Source: Capsicum annuum
Lineage: Eukaryota; Streptophyta; Magnoliopsida; Solanales; Solanaceae
Direction of reading: 5' to 3'
Assembly (NCBI RefSeq): GCF_002878395.1
Contig: NC_061120.1
Span: 116,858,705 to 116,922,704 of the forward strand
DNA length: 64,000 bases
Below are positions 33,617 through 46,440 of this stretch, one piece after another. Every line of letters begins with the position of its first letter. Within the stretch, counting starts at the first letter, position 1. Position numbers and translations under genes: made by a program. The notes beneath the pieces were generated by a model. It ran no database searches. It saw only the letters and a list, made by a program, of their open reading frames with translations, and had not been told where the DNA came from.

Positions 33617-33960
33617 TAGAGTTCTCAGGATGATAATACTCTTGCACCTACGCCTAGTAGGTAGTACATCGGGTCGTAGGTGCCTACTTTAGTGGTCCGA
33701 AACATCAATTTTCACTCATTTTCTTCAATATAGTTCCAAACCTGATTTTCTGTAAAACATAAAATAAAGCCCATCAAATATAACAAAAATACCTAAGTAA
33801 CTTGCATATTTTCATCATTTTAAGCATCAAAAGTTCTATGAAACCGTAGCACAACATACAAGTAGTCTATGCTGGCAAAAAAAGTCAACCTAACTAGCAA
33901 AGCGACTCAAATCCAATAATGGCAATGTAGTTCTTAAGCATGGGTTGAGCAAAACCTTTG
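33617..33960 (-). repeat. Fragment of an A-family LTR
   Basis: On the minus strand, ATAGAACTTTTGATGCTTAAAA and the following 60 bases match the start of LTR A (about 3060-3130). It ends in CACCTACG/CGTAGGTG words (33645-33690), cut off by the copia LTR. The high-coordinate limit is uncertain. Confidence 0.65.
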
Positions 33961-34948
33961 TACTCTCGATGATTAGTAATAATCCCAGACTAATACTTTA
34001 ATTATTTTTCTCATAGATAGATAAAATTGTTTGTCTGAAAATGAACTATGACACGTAGTTCACATAACTGCTTTTACTGAATTTTGATATCATGGAATTA
34101 GTCAATCTAAATTTTGAGTCTGTCAAGCTAAATCGTAATAAATTATGCAAAAATCAATTTCCAAGCATAATAACTAAAATAGGATTTCTAAAATTTTATG
34201 TACTCATTTAAAACAAAATATTAACAGTATACTAAATTTCTAGAACTAAAATCGTAATAGTTAGAAAATTAGTTGTTTAACCATCTTCTCAAAATCACAG
34301 TTTATATTTCAACTTCTAAAATCTAATGCATGTGAGCAAAATAAAATTGTCATTAAAGATCCCAATTACCTATTGACACTAATAAATATACATTAGTACT
34401 GGATCTTTGAAGATAGAGAGATGAACCTTAGACTTGTCTTCGAAGATTCTTTTTCACTAACTTATGAGTTTACTGTAGGAATTAAGAGTAACTAATGCTT
34501 AAGTATGATAAATCCCCTTAAAAGATGCTAAATGAAATAATTAGGACTAAAAGTTAAGGAAAAGATGAAACTGTCTTTAAACAAACATGTTCGACTTTGC
34601 AAGTACGGGACACCATTTCTAAAGTCACAAGTCATGGTCTATTGTACGACTTGTATACTAGAGTCATTTCACTGGGAGATTTCAAATCCTGATGATATAT
34701 CCCTAATCTCCATCAGTACGAGTCAATGTATGACTCATTCATCATCCCTTAGCTCATATCATGTGTTGTGATGATTGGAAATAGTAAAATAATTAGGAGT
34801 AGCATACCATAAGTTATGGTATGACCCATGGTCTCATTGTATGATTCGAACAATGAGTCATACTATTCTGCTACTTCAAGTTTTAGACTTTTAATATTTT
34901 ATACTGAACGATGAATAGTCATAGATTGGTAACTAAAGGAGTTAGAAT
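33961..34948 (-). repeat. Gypsy LTR fragment L with palindromic words
   Basis: On the minus strand a polypurine tract (CCAAATGGGAGATATT, about 34951-34966) preceded by TCGAGGATGAATAAT resembles the 3' end of elements G and K. The sequence after it is LTR-like. Words at 34590-34880 include the perfect 9+1+9 palindrome ATACCATAAGTTATGGTAT (about 34806-34824) and TCATTGT..ACAATGA. The 5' part of the LTR is defined by the tract; the far end is not resolved. Confidence 0.55.
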
Positions 34949-34966
34949 ATCTCCCATTTGGGATTA

Positions 34967-35330
34967 TTCATCCTCGATTGAATACTAAAATTAGACTAAA
35001 ATAAAATAAATACTAATAATTTTTTTTTATTTGCTAAACCTGAGTTACTACATAATCAATGGTATAAAATAATAGTAGAGACTCAACAAAAATGAATAGT
35101 GCATGAGTGCACACTTAGAGATCATAAGTAATTGATGAAGACATACAACTGAGAGAAGTAACTATTGAAGCAAGATGATTACTTAAGAAATCTTGGTGCT
35201 AGGAGGGAAAATTTGGAGATACTTGGATATCAAGATTGTTTTGGCTTCCAAATTTTCTCCCTTAAGCAACTGACTTCTGCACAAGACCTTTTCTAATGTG
35301 ACTTTCTCATTTCATAACTTGTGAATCTGT
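34967..35330. other. Unassigned AT-rich spacer
   Basis: No coding or repeat structure that I can assign; probably internal or UTR sequence of the element ending in the tract at 34951. Confidence 0.4.
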
Positions 35331-36960
35331 AATGACCCTCTAGGTTATTTTTTTATATAATCATATTCAGGCATTTCAAGCCCTCACATAATGTCTCCAG
35401 GTTATTTATGACTTATCAGAACTATTGGTTCAATATTGGGTCATTTCGTTTGGGTTTTAGGCTTATTTCTTTATTTTAGAGCTTTTGATGTTAAAGAATT
35501 GATGTCAGACTAAAACTCCCACTAAATGACTTCGGATGAGAATTCTAATAGTACCATCATCTCTAGAACATTTATTTTGGGCTAGGGTAACCTTTCTTCA
35601 AGTACCAAGGCTTTTGGACTCATTTTGGGCTAGTTTAATGGAACCATAGGTGTGGGTCCCAAATTTAGTTGAAATGATTTCAGATGAAAGTGGTTTTAGT
35701 GTGTATGAAATGTCAAATTTAGTATAGTAGCATAGTTTGTTTGCACACACAGAGTTCTAAATGAATCTCGAGTACTCAGTCGGAGTCCATTTTGGACTTA
35801 GAAAATCTTATGCACCGGGTTGCTGGTGAAACCGTTTAAGAAACTATTTTATAACTTAATGGTATTCACTTTAGCTATATTGTGTTGCTTAAGAGGCCTT
35901 GGTTATTTGGCGAGAACCACTTAAGTGATCAATATCTGCTTTAGCAGATGTCACTTTAGCAGCCAAGAGATCGCTTTATTAATGCTCATGTTTCCATTGC
36001 CTAACCACCTTAGAAGACTTGTGCCGCTTAAGAGGACAAGTGCCCACTTTAAAGGAACCTAGGGATTGTTAAATTCCCTTTCCTCATCCAATTTTCCCCT
36101 TATTTTCTCGACCATTTTCCACCATTTTGAGTGCTTGAAGCAAGGAAAGGTGTGGGTAATCATCTATTGAAGCTAAGGTAAGTTAGCCTAATACTCTTAG
36201 GTCATTTCCCTATTATTTTCCTCATCAAATACCATCCTTTGTCATTGTAAATTCTTAGAAATTACGTCTACAAATCCTTAGACTTTTGGGGCTGATTTGG
36301 GCCTAATTTGTACTCCATTTGTCCTCAACTTTTACGCATAGATTTCTTGTTCTTTGAGGGACTTCATGATGAATTCAATTTTAGATTCCATTAGTGGGGC
36401 TCGTAGGACCATTCTTGACCCAAATTCCAAATCAACCCTTTATATAGAAATATGAATGTCATTTTACTCCTATTGATATGTAGAATATTATTTTTATAGC
36501 GTTTCAGCATTTCGAGATCGTAGAGCATAGACGAATATTTTATGGATGATTCAAGACTTGCGGTTTAGAATCAAGGTAGGCTTCAGTTTACTTATTTAAT
36601 GAGATAATGTATAGTGTATATTGCATGCTCATTTGGTATGTTAGTACTTGTTTATGACTAGGACATCATGATTTAGCCTAATTTAGGAGCTTGGGGATAG
36701 AAGAGTGAACCGACCCTTAAGATGAAATACCTGTTATGGCTATAGAATCCTATCACCCTAGATTATAAGCATGTGATCATAGTTAGTGTTTAGGACCCTT
36801 TAGTATAAGGTTTACTATTTGTCTTAGTGAATTAGGGCTAAAATCAAGCCCTCAAGCTATTTTGGGGTTTAGGTTAAGAACGAATAAATTCATCAAGAAA
36901 GTTATGAAATCTTACCTTAATTAGGATGATAATCACAATAATGGATGTTTAGCAGGTTCC
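35331..36960 (+). repeat. LTR fragment, TGTAATGACCC family, plus orientation
   Basis: It starts TGTAATGACCCTCTAGGT and contains a word cluster (35870-36050) with perfect palindromes CACTTAAGTG and TCTGCTTTAGCAGA and repeated GCTTAAGAGG. A leader-like pyrimidine-rich run follows (about 36075-36130). No primer site or polyprotein follows; it runs into an inverted relative at about 36965. Confidence 0.65.
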
Positions 36961-36964
36961 TAAG

Positions 36965-37818
36965 TCACCCACAAGACTAAATTTTGAGTTACCACACCCT
37001 TTTAGGTTTCTTGGATATCAAGGATGAAGGCAAAATAACCGAATTGCGGCTAAATGGGTCATTTTACACCAATACCTGGTATGGACATGTTCCTATGGCC
37101 ATCCCAGGATGGCAATCGCACTAGGGTAATCGCAATAGACTTCGTGTGATCGCGTAATCCCCGTGTGCACTAAATATCAGCAAAGTCAAAAACTTATTTT
37201 TTGACCTTCAAAACCCTATGAACATGATCCAATAGTGAAATTTGAAAGCAAACCACATTTAAGATTCAATGGAATCATCAAAACTTTCATCCAAGACTTT
37301 TTCGGCAAAAAGTGAGGCATACAGTATAGTTTTTTTTTCATAAAATCCGCTCAATAGCCCAAAATAAGTCCAGACACCTTGGGACCTGAACCAAGGGCCC
37401 CTTAGCCTAAATTGATATTTCGGATGCGATGGAGAAGTCTGCTTTTCCATCCAAGATAATTTAGAGAAAATGTAGGTCCATACCTAAGTTACTAATTTTT
37501 CAACTTTCCAACCAATAGGTCGAAATAAGCTCAAGTACATTAGGACCCAAACCAAAGGACTACCTAGCATAGAATTAATTCCAGAGTTGCTAGCTCAGTC
37601 AGAAATTGCATCCGATATAGTTTTACCAAAGTTTTTATCGGTTTCCATTTGGAACCAGCGAAGACTTCTAAATAGGGAATTGGCTCTAAAAACTAAATGA
37701 ACTACCCAATGAGTGAATTGTTAGTCCCAGCAACTCATAAATGACTTAGGCCAGCTATAGGAAATCCCTAACAGCGAAATTAAGTAAAATTATGAAAAAT
37801 GACCTAAAGGGTCATTAC
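36965..37818 (-). repeat. LTR fragment, TGTAATGACCC family, minus orientation
   Basis: On the minus strand it begins TGTAATGACCCTTTAGGTCA and reads through a typical gypsy LTR text (GGTTTGGGTCC, GGTCCCAAGGTGTCTGGAC). Words with ATCGC cores (37085-37160) lie near its truncated end. It converges with the fragment at 35331, so the pair imitates terminal inverted repeats. Confidence 0.65.
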
Positions 37819-39733
37819 AATATTCACTACAAAATAAACTTTCATCCCTAAAAGTCAACAGATAGAAAGATCTCAAACGCTCGAAAGGGTGAGGTACTAG
37901 GCCCGCATGCTCCGAGCATGACTTCCCAGATAACTTCCATAAAGAGAGAACACTTTTGAGGGATTATGTCATAGGTATCCCTTTTCCAACTAGCTCTCTC
38001 ACTCTACTTCCCAGCAGCCAAAACTCAACTTCATCCACCAACTGGCCTCCAATAGAGCCAAAAAATATTGATGTACACAAATCTGAACAACAACACACTG
38101 ATACCATCTTGTATCTGCACAAATCAACAAAATATCCTCTATGTCAAACCAACCCAAGGCATGAACCATACAAACGACTCCAAATCCAAATATAATCTTC
38201 TTTTACCATTACACACTAGCTATATACTCCAAACCAGGATGAAAATCACCTGAGTCTTATTCGCTCAATCTCATCACAGAAAAAACTTGAATAACTAAAG
38301 ATGATCCATTGAAATTCCATGCAGCAAACGTGACAATAAGCTCATAAGGCATTATCTGGGCACACGTATGGACATAATAAAGGAATGCAATCTATGGTAA
38401 TATTGCAACTAGTCCAAATAATAATCAAAACTAAAATCTAAAAGATCAATGCATAATTTCTCATTACTGAATGATATGTTCTAGGATGTCCCATCAATCG
38501 AGAATGAAACCATACTGAATCCAACTCAAGTATACAACTGCCACTGAGAGTATCATCATAAATTTCCAATAAAGGTTGATGACTTATGGTCAAAACTTCA
38601 ATAACCAATACCGAGTCCATGGGCTATCATCTAAACACTTATCAAGTATAATGCATCTAAAGTCGAGAGGATCGAATAGGCAACCACGGAGTAGGTGCAA
38701 CCAGCCTATAAATAAAATCTGAACTGAGACAAGTCCAAATGGAAGGTTGCACTCCAGATCTACAATTCCAAGCTAAAATATCAAGAACAAGGTTGAACTG
38801 TTTGGTCTCAACTACCCAACCCAAACATGAAAACGAGTAGGCATTAATACTTCAAATCTATTATAACTTCCAAACTGCCATCCGAAGGCATCAAATCCAA
38901 ATTTAATCCAACAAATCAAAATTAATGTCAAATACTCACATCAACCATACTGTCTGAATCAAACATATCTATGGCAGATAATGCTGAGCCAAAATTGAAA
39001 CATAGCTAAAGAACAAAATTACCGTAGAGGATAAATCACCGACTAAAAATACAGGAGATCCACTCTATATCTGCTGGAGGACATGAACTATCAAAGCACA
39101 CTTAAAAACTCATAAAGACCACAAATTACTCTAGTGATAGAAAAACTATAGCAATTGGAAGAAATACAACTCAAGCCGAAAACAAACCAATCCAACACCA
39201 TCTCAGCAAAGAATAGCCACAGGCACACATCATCGGGGAGAAACACACCACCAAGCCTCATTAGGCCAAACAAACTCTAAAATAGGGATTTCCTGAATCC
39301 ACCCAAGTAGGACAGACATCACTCGATCCATCTATGAATGACATCATCAAAGAAGAAAAATACCAATCTCAAAACCAAGGTCAAAGTCAAGACCACCACT
39401 AGAAAATCAACAACTCAAGATAAAGAATTTCCAATTTTCAACCTTAAGAAGAGATCACAACATAGGCCACTACCTCTATCTCCCTAACTCCATGAAAGAA
39501 AAAATTCATATCATGGTGAGATGGAGCATCCCACTCCACACATATAACAAGTGCAAACCATCACAAGGAGATGAATCCAACAAATCTAAGTGATGAACTT
39601 AGGTCACATTAATGTCAAAATATAACCCACTAATGGGCAATGAAATAGTCCTAAATGAAGAACATATCCAAAATAGGTCAAGCTCACAAACGGGCTATAA
39701 AAAAAGAATAGCCAAAGAGTAAACCTTAGAAAC
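37819..39733 (-). other. Non-coding internal domain of H, part 2
   Basis: 1.9 kb with no protein resemblance on either strand. With 49936-51760 it forms one stretch split by element G (target duplication at 39729-39733). The longest frames (38438-38620 and 39091-39273 on minus) look like chance. It may be the non-coding interior of a large non-autonomous derivative. Confidence 0.5.
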
Positions 39734-41695
39734 TGTAATGCCCTGAGCCTGGTGCTCGAAATGCTACATAGTACTCATAACCCTGAAGGACTACAAGCTA
39801 ACCCATGACTGATATCTGTACCTATACACTACATAATATGAAATAATAATGCAGAAACAAACACTGAAAGGCCACAAGGTTTAATACTGAACATGATCTG
39901 AATAACATAACATCTGTGTGGGCTAATAGAATACCAAAAAAAAATTGAACATACTGAAGTCTGAAGCATGATAGTCTAAAAAGTCTCTAATTGATTGAAC
40001 TGTCTGAGTAAGGAGTTGATGGGACATGTCTCCAGCTAACTCCCACTAATAAACTAATAAATGAGATAATAAAGAAATAATCATATCCTCAAAATATGAG
40101 GACTCACTTCTAACTCTGTTTGTGGATATCTGAAATCTACTGTTGCTATAGAGCTTGTGTCTCTTAACCTAAGGTATAAGACACCATAGCGCAAATGTGT
40201 CAGTACTTTGAATGTACTGGTATGCATGTGAGGTAGGCTGAATGCATGGGGTTCATATGCATAAACAATAAAAAAATAACTAACTAAATATCATGAGCAT
40301 GAGAATACATGCATGAGACATAATAATTGATGCTAATACTGTGATAACATGATTACTGAATCTGAAGATAACTGATAACATGAGTGATTGTATCTGATAG
40401 TCCTGAATTTAATAGAATTATTTGAGTTCTGTACTGTATCTGAGTTGACTGTATCTGACAGTCCTAAAATTGGAAGAACCATCTAAGTTCAATTACTGAG
40501 ACTAATTCGTTGTATCTGTCAGTCCTGATTCTATAACATAAAACTATGGGAAGTAGTTATCTAACGACATGCCCCTAATACGCCATTATGGATGATTATG
40601 GTCTAATATGTAACCCCAATTAGAGGGGTGTCAATACTGTGCCACTGGTAAGGACAAGCTGTGGCCGATGCTTATCTGATAGTGTCCCCTATACGAGAAT
40701 GGTAGGGGCCTTTATCTAACAGTGTTTATTAACCTCATCAACGCTCATCAACCAGTGTTGATGTCTCAACCTATGCTGGCTACATAGTTCTAGAATGCAA
40801 AGATGACTTCTAAGATTACACCCTTATCTGATAGTATGTGTTCCCATCCTTGGGTTCACTCCGTGCTAATTCCTACTTCCATCTGAATACACTCTAAACA
40901 TGATTTATTGAACTGAACATGGGCTGAATTATTGAATTTTGTTGAATGACACAATACTAATGATAGCTGACAATTGATTGAGTTCATAAGATCATGGAGA
41001 TTTCCTGAGTCATAAGATTGTCTGAAGTTTAAGGATTATAGATTGACTGAGATTATCGTGGAAACATGACATGGCTCTAGGCACACAGATAGTATTTTTG
41101 GTACAAGTACCCCCAGGACTTGATGGAAGGAAACTGACCAAGCATAACTTACTTGAACATATAACTAACATCATAATCCATAATACATTTATTGAAGTAT
41201 TTCATCAAATGTGTGATAGGTATAAACTTGTACATACGTGGAGATTTCATGGTATCATGCTATTTCGGCACTTTTCCTTCATTTAGGCATTTAATCAAAC
41301 AGATTGTAGGCATAGTACATGTAAACATCATTGTACAATAAATAAATATTATGGTTCAATTCTAATTTCATCATTCAAGGGTTTAGTCATAGGTTTTCAT
41401 GAATCTATATCTATAATTATTTAACCCACATAGAATTTATCACCCAACATGGAGTAGAATTCAATTTCTCATTATCCACATGAACAAGAGCAGCCCAATC
41501 TTAAAATAGTCGTAACTTCTAACCTGGTTATCGGATATGGATGAATCTTATATCGATGGAAAGCTTATTGAATTTTCCACATGACAAAAGATGAAAATAT
41601 TAAAAATTCCTCATGAATAATCATCATTCCATTTAGAAGCTAATACTAGACATTCTTGAGATGAAATTAGCTAGGAAAAAGTATGGAGTATTACA
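39734..41695 (-). repeat. 3' LTR of element G
   Basis: 1962 bases, TGTAATGCCC...TATTACA on plus. A tandem ~61-base repeat (TGTATCTGAYAGTCCT with a TGAGTTC-type partner) occurs at 40389-40535. Repeated TTATCTGATAGTGT words lie at 40670-40840. Some 450 bases near 41050-41510 have no counterpart in the other LTR. Confidence 0.9.
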
Positions 41696-41711
41696 ATATC
41701 TCCCCCTTGAG
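41696..41711 (-). other. Polypurine tract of element G
   Basis: On the minus strand CTCAAGGGGGAGATAT directly precedes the LTR start TGTAATA. The same tract and its TTCGAGGA lead-in are found in element K at 63814. Confidence 0.85.
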
Positions 41712-42089
41712 AACATTCATCCTCGAATAAGACTGACTGGGAGGGGATAAAAGGCAACTAACGTATATACTGAACATGAATAACTGGAACATAATCTTAT
41801 GACTGACATGACTGACAAGCTGAACATATAATACTAAACATACATATCTAATGCATGTGTAACTGATTTATGAATGCATGACTAAGTATTCTAAAAAACT
41901 AAGTTTCTCATAATGAGAATGCATGCCTGATGCATAATTATATAACTGAACTGATACATGAGTACATGACTGAATATGCAATGGTACTTGATACCAAGTT
42001 TATAATAGGAACATGAGCACGAAATTGGATACCAAGTTTGTGATGAATATTGAATATGAAACTGAGTAAGCTTAAGGAGAATTGTTACC

Positions 42090-43002
42090 TTGAGCTTGAT
42101 CGGAGTTGATGGAGAAGAGGTAAGGATACATGGTATGCATGTCTGCCTCTTCTTTCCAAGTAGCTCCCTCGACGGACTGATTTTGCCAAAGAACATTAAT
42201 TAGAGGGACTTCTTTGTTCCTCAATATATGAGTCTGATAGTCTAAGATTTCAACTGGAATCTCTTCATAAGAGAGAGTGTTCTAAACATTAATGCTCTGA
42301 ATAGGGACTACAAATGATGGGCCACCTATGCACTTCTTGAGGAAAGAGACTTGAAAGACTGGATGAACTGAGGCTATATCTAAAGGCAATGCAAGATCAT
42401 AGGCTACCTTGCCAAAGCAACTAAGAATCTTAAAGGGACCAACATATCAGGAACTGAGCTTTCCCTTCTTGCTGAATCTCTTCACTTCTTTTATGGGAGA
42501 GATCTTTAGATAGACATGATCACCAATCTCAAAGTCAAGATCTTTTCTATGAACATCTACATAAGACTTCGGTCGGCTCTAAGCAGCCCAAAGTCTTTCT
42601 CTAATCAACTGGACTTTTTCTAAGGTGTCGAATACCAAGTCAGGACCTATGACTGAGGGCTCACTAACTTCGAACCAACCAATTGGAGATCTACATCTCC
42701 TACCATAGAGAGTTTTGAATGGAGCCATCTATATACTAGAATGATAGTTATTGTTGTATCCAAACTCAATCAAAGGTAAGTGGTCATCCCAACTTCCCTT
42801 GAAATCGATTGCACATACCCTTAGTATATCTTCTAATGTCCGAATGGTCCTTTTTGCTTGACCATTTATCTGAGGATAAAAGTCTATACTAAGATGTACT
42901 TGGGTACCAAGACCCATTTTGGAACACTTTCCAGAAGTGAGAGGTGAACTAGGTACCTTTTTCTGAGATAATAGATAATGGAACACCGTGTAATCTAACT
43001 AA
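42090..43002 (-). pseudogene. Integrase C-terminal half and chromodomain of element G
   Basis: After the break at 43002 the minus-strand reading continues [33 protein letters not shown] (with AKRT for the usual AERT), [10 protein letters not shown] and [19 protein letters not shown]. Next comes a GRRCRSPIGWFEVSEP stretch, then KISPIKEVKRF-like text. At about 42110-42290 the chromodomain-type end is clear: LSYEEIPVEILDYQTHILRN, then WQNQSVEGATWKEEADMHTM. Chromodomains guide integration into heterochromatin. Two or more frame breaks are present. Confidence 0.85.
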
Positions 43003-44539
43003 TGTGTGAGCAGATGCTAACACATTTGAGGCTTTTAACTGAGAATAATTGCAAAGTCTTAAGAAACTTTTGTCGTTTTTGATTGTTTTCTCTTTGATAT
43101 TGCAGTAAAATTTAAGATACATGAAAGCTCCATCAAGAAGGATGATTTTTGGTGAAAGATGCAAGAAATTAAGTTCTGAAGATTTATTTTGGTGACTTGG
43201 TCTGATAAGCTATCAGATCTATGATAAGCTATCAGACCATATCATCACACATAGGCAGAGAATAAAAAAATTGAATATTTTCTGATGACATATCCTCATA
43301 AGCTATAAGATATCTGATAAACCATCAGGCATGTCATCACTCAGAAGTAAAAGGCAGAAATTGGAATCAAGGTCTGACGAAAAGTTTGAAAAGTTATCAG
43401 ACTTGTGATAAGTTATCACATAGGTCGTCAGACAGATGAAGAGGACCTGACGACATTCTCTGATAACTTATCAGATTTGTGATAAGTTATCAGACATGTC
43501 GTCACCTAAAAGAAAAATTCTGAATTCTTAATTTTAGATTTTTCTTAAGTTACGGATATAAATAGCAACTTTTAGGGCTCATTGAGGTGCTGCATCATCT
43601 TGGACATCTTAAAATGGCTGGAAGTTATTCCAAAAGGCCAGTTCACATCTTTTTGGCTCTCTTAACTTAGAATTCAATTTTCAATTCTTTGATTTAGTTG
43701 TGGGATATTCTTCTTGAATTTGGGAAGAGAATAAATTTCTAACTACATCTTTTGTAAGTTTAATCACTTTGAATTATAAATTTAGTTATTGTTATTGCTT
43801 TCTCTTTCATGTGGAACTAAAACTCATAACTAGGGTTGTGGGATCTATGATTATTCCTCCATGGATTTAATAGTTGGCTAGAGTTTGAGTGATTGTGGAG
43901 ACATCTTGATAATTCCTTTGTTATGATTGTTATTTATTGGTTGCAAAAGATAGATCCCGCCTTATGTTGATTTGCTCGAACTAAGAAATAAACTAAGGGT
44001 AGCGAATTATCAATGAGGATTTGAAAAGGTAAAGTTCTCATCTAATGATTAATGTTGTAATAAGATTGATCAACTTGAGATAAATTCAGTATGAATAGAA
44101 TGCTTTCCTAAGTTCGAGAGAATTAGGGAGGTCAACATCTTTGTAGATTGAGAAACACTTAGATGGACTGTCGAAACTGATAATTTGGTGTTTCCCATAA
44201 GTCACGAGAATCCAATACTACAACTATTATTCAACGGAGGATTACTAATCATAGTGATCATAACCCTAGTTTCTCTATATCATTGATTTGAAATATTGCA
44301 GTTTAAGATTTGAGTTCTAAGGCGAATTGAAGTGTTAATAACTTTTGTTCAATCATTAAAGACCCATATTTTGTCTTTTTTTTACCAGTTGTTTGAATCT
44401 AACTTGTAGCTTTAGTTTCAAACTAGTTTAATCGCCACTCATATCATTCCCTGTGGATTCGACCTCGACTCCAAAGTTGGGTAAATGTATTGACGACGAC
44501 CGCCTTTCACTAAATTGATGTGTAAGTTAAGCATTATCA
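43003..44539 (+). mobile_element. Solo LTR of the element B family inside integrase of G
   Basis: 1537 bases against 1539 and 1534 for the two LTRs of element B. Its last ~85 bases (CGACTCCAAAGTTGGGTAAATG, GTAAGTTAAGCATTATCA) match the B LTR end. It splits integrase between the TKLYIRD and LVRLHGV segments. No internal sequence remains, so it is a recombined solo LTR. It carries TGATAAGTTATCA palindromes (43196-43505) just upstream of TATAAATAG (43557-43565). The host duplication is not clean. The last ~430 bases, before the shared end, differ from B in detail. Confidence 0.85.
43196..43505. repeat. Cluster of TGATAAGTTATCA palindromic words
   Basis: About ten copies or half-copies of the perfect 6+1+6 palindrome TGATAAGTTATCA and variants (TGATAAGCTATCA, CTGATAACTTATCAG), spaced by GACATGTCGTCA-type text. 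They end about 50 bases before a consensus TATA box. Confidence 0.9.
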
Positions 44540-45180
44540 TTGAAAAAATCCCTAATGTAGAGTTTGGTATAATCCTCAGCTAAAAAAGAGGTATGACCTA
44601 GAAGGAAATGAGCTGATTTGTTCATTCTATCTACAATGACCCAGACTGAATCATGCTGATGACGAGTTGGAGGCAAACCCATCACAAAGTCCATGTTCAC
44701 AACTTCCCACTTCTAAGTAGGAATACTGAACTCCTGCATAGGACCACTAGGCTTCTAATGCTCTATCTTAACCTACTGACATATACAGCACTTAGCCATA
44801 AACTCTGCAACATCTATCTTCATCCCACTCCACCAATAGATTTCCCACAAGTTGCGGTACATCTTTGTGGCCCCTGGATGAATAGAGTATCGTACACCAT
44901 ACGTTTCTGCAAGAATTTGCTACCTTGTGTCATTTACACCTAGAACACAGAGACGACCCTGACAACGAAGGACACCATCTCCTCCTTGGGAGAAAACCTC
45001 TACTTTCTGATCCTGAACTGACTCTTTCAACTTAACAAGGTTGGGATCTCTATCTTTCTTTTCTTTCACCTTGGAAACTAGAGATGATTCTGAACTACTC
45101 TGAACCCATACATCACCCCCTTCTATATCGACTAAGTGAACACCTAGTCTGGCAAGCTAATGGACTTCTTGAGCTAACCT
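44540..45180 (-). pseudogene. Integrase N-terminal half of element G
   Basis: The zinc-binding part reads AETYGVRYSIHPGATKMY and a KCCICQ pair, so the HHCC residues are partly kept. The core start follows: VNMDFVMGLPPTRHQHDSVW and VIVDRMNKSAHFLLGHTS, with the first catalytic Asp in NMDF. It breaks off after TKLYIRD at the solo LTR. Frameshifts are present. Confidence 0.85.
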
Positions 45181-45189
45181 CTTCTTACT

Positions 45190-46440
45190 ATTCTAAACAT
45201 AAGAAACACTATCCATGGATAGTCTACTGAAAGCGTCGGCCATAATATTGGCGTTGCCTGGATGATAAAGGACACTCATGTCATAATCTTTCAAGAGCTC
45301 TAACCACCTTCTCTAATGAACAATGAGATGTTTTTGAGAAAAGACATACTGAAGACTCTTACGATCAGTGAACACATCTACATGAACAGCGTATAGATAA
45401 TGCCTCTAAATCTTCAAGGCAAAGACTATGGCTACTAACTCAAGATCATGAGTAGGATAATTCCTCTCATGGGGCTTAAGTTATCTGAAGGCGTAGGCTA
45501 TGACCTTACCATGCTGCATGAGGACACAACCCAAACCTACTCTGGATGCATCATAATACACTACAAAACCACTTGGACCATCTAGAAGAGCTAATACTAG
45601 AGCTAAGGTGAGTCGAGTCTTCTCGAAAGGATATGACCACTGAAACATGACTTTCTTCTAAGTCAATCTAGACATAGGGGATGAAATAAAAAAAATCCAT
45701 CAACAAACCATCTGTAATAGCCAGCCAAACCCAATAAACTCCTAATATCTAATGGAGAGACAGGGCGAGGCCAGTTTCTTACTGCTTCAGTCTTTTGAGA
45801 ATCTATTCTAATGCCATCACCAGAAATGATTTGACCAAGAAATGCTACTAACCTCAGCCAAAATTCACACTAACTGAATTTGTCGAATAGTTGATTATCT
45901 CTGAGAGTCTAAAGTACTGTCCTGAGATGGTCTGCATAATCACGCTCACTGCGGGAATTACCAGAATATCATCTATGAAGATATGATGAACATGTCCAAG
46001 TACTGCTTGAACAAATGGTTCATCAAGTCCATAAAAGCTGTTGGAGTATTGGTAAGACCAAAAGACATAACTAAGAATTTAAAATGACCATACCGAGTAC
46101 AGAAGGTTGTTTTTGGAATGTCACATTCTCTAACTCTCAGCTGATGATAGCCGAATTTTAGGTCTATCTTAGAGAAATAACTGGCACCTGAATTTGATCA
46201 AACAAGTCATTAATTCTGAGAAGAGGATATTTGTTCTTGATCGTGACCTTATTGAGTTGATGGTAGTCTACACACATCCTAAGAGAACCGTCTTTCTTGC
46301 GCATGAATAATACTAGAGCGCCCCACGGGGAAATGTTGGGTATGATAAATCCCTTATCTAAGAGATCCTTCAATTGTTCTTTCAGTTCTTTGAGTTCTAC
46401 TGTGCCATTCTGCATGGTAGAATAGATATAGGCAGAGTAT
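45190..46440 (-). pseudogene. Reverse transcriptase and RNase H of element G
   Basis: Reverse transcriptase begins with [19 protein letters not shown], then [39 protein letters not shown] and NDLFDQIQ. The catalytic box is FIDD (plus 45968-45979), used by many chromoviruses in place of YVDD. RNase H follows at about 45190-45590 with FVVYYDASRVGLGCVLMQHG, THDLELVAIVFALKI and TDRKSLQYVF (TDHKSL altered), and DYDMSVLYHPGNANIMADAF. Stops at several points and at least three frame changes mean no enzyme is made. Confidence 0.9.

Noticed and set aside
35331..37818. DNA transposon with TGTAATGACCC terminal inverted repeats
   Set aside because: Both halves read as typical gypsy LTR text from their own ends, no transposase or target duplication is seen, and the inner junction is abrupt. 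Kept as two LTR fragments.
37956..38253. Overlapping 79- and 61-codon frames as a small gene
   Set aside because: No homology, low complexity, no start or splice context, and they lie in the non-coding H interior.
41891..42196. 101-codon minus frame as a separate gene
   Set aside because: It overlaps the chromodomain region and 3' UTR of element G; the real frame there is the ATWKEEADM one.
43196..43505. Operator-like array of a bacterial regulator
   Set aside because: The context is a plant solo LTR with a eukaryotic TATA box; resemblance to bacterial operators is superficial.
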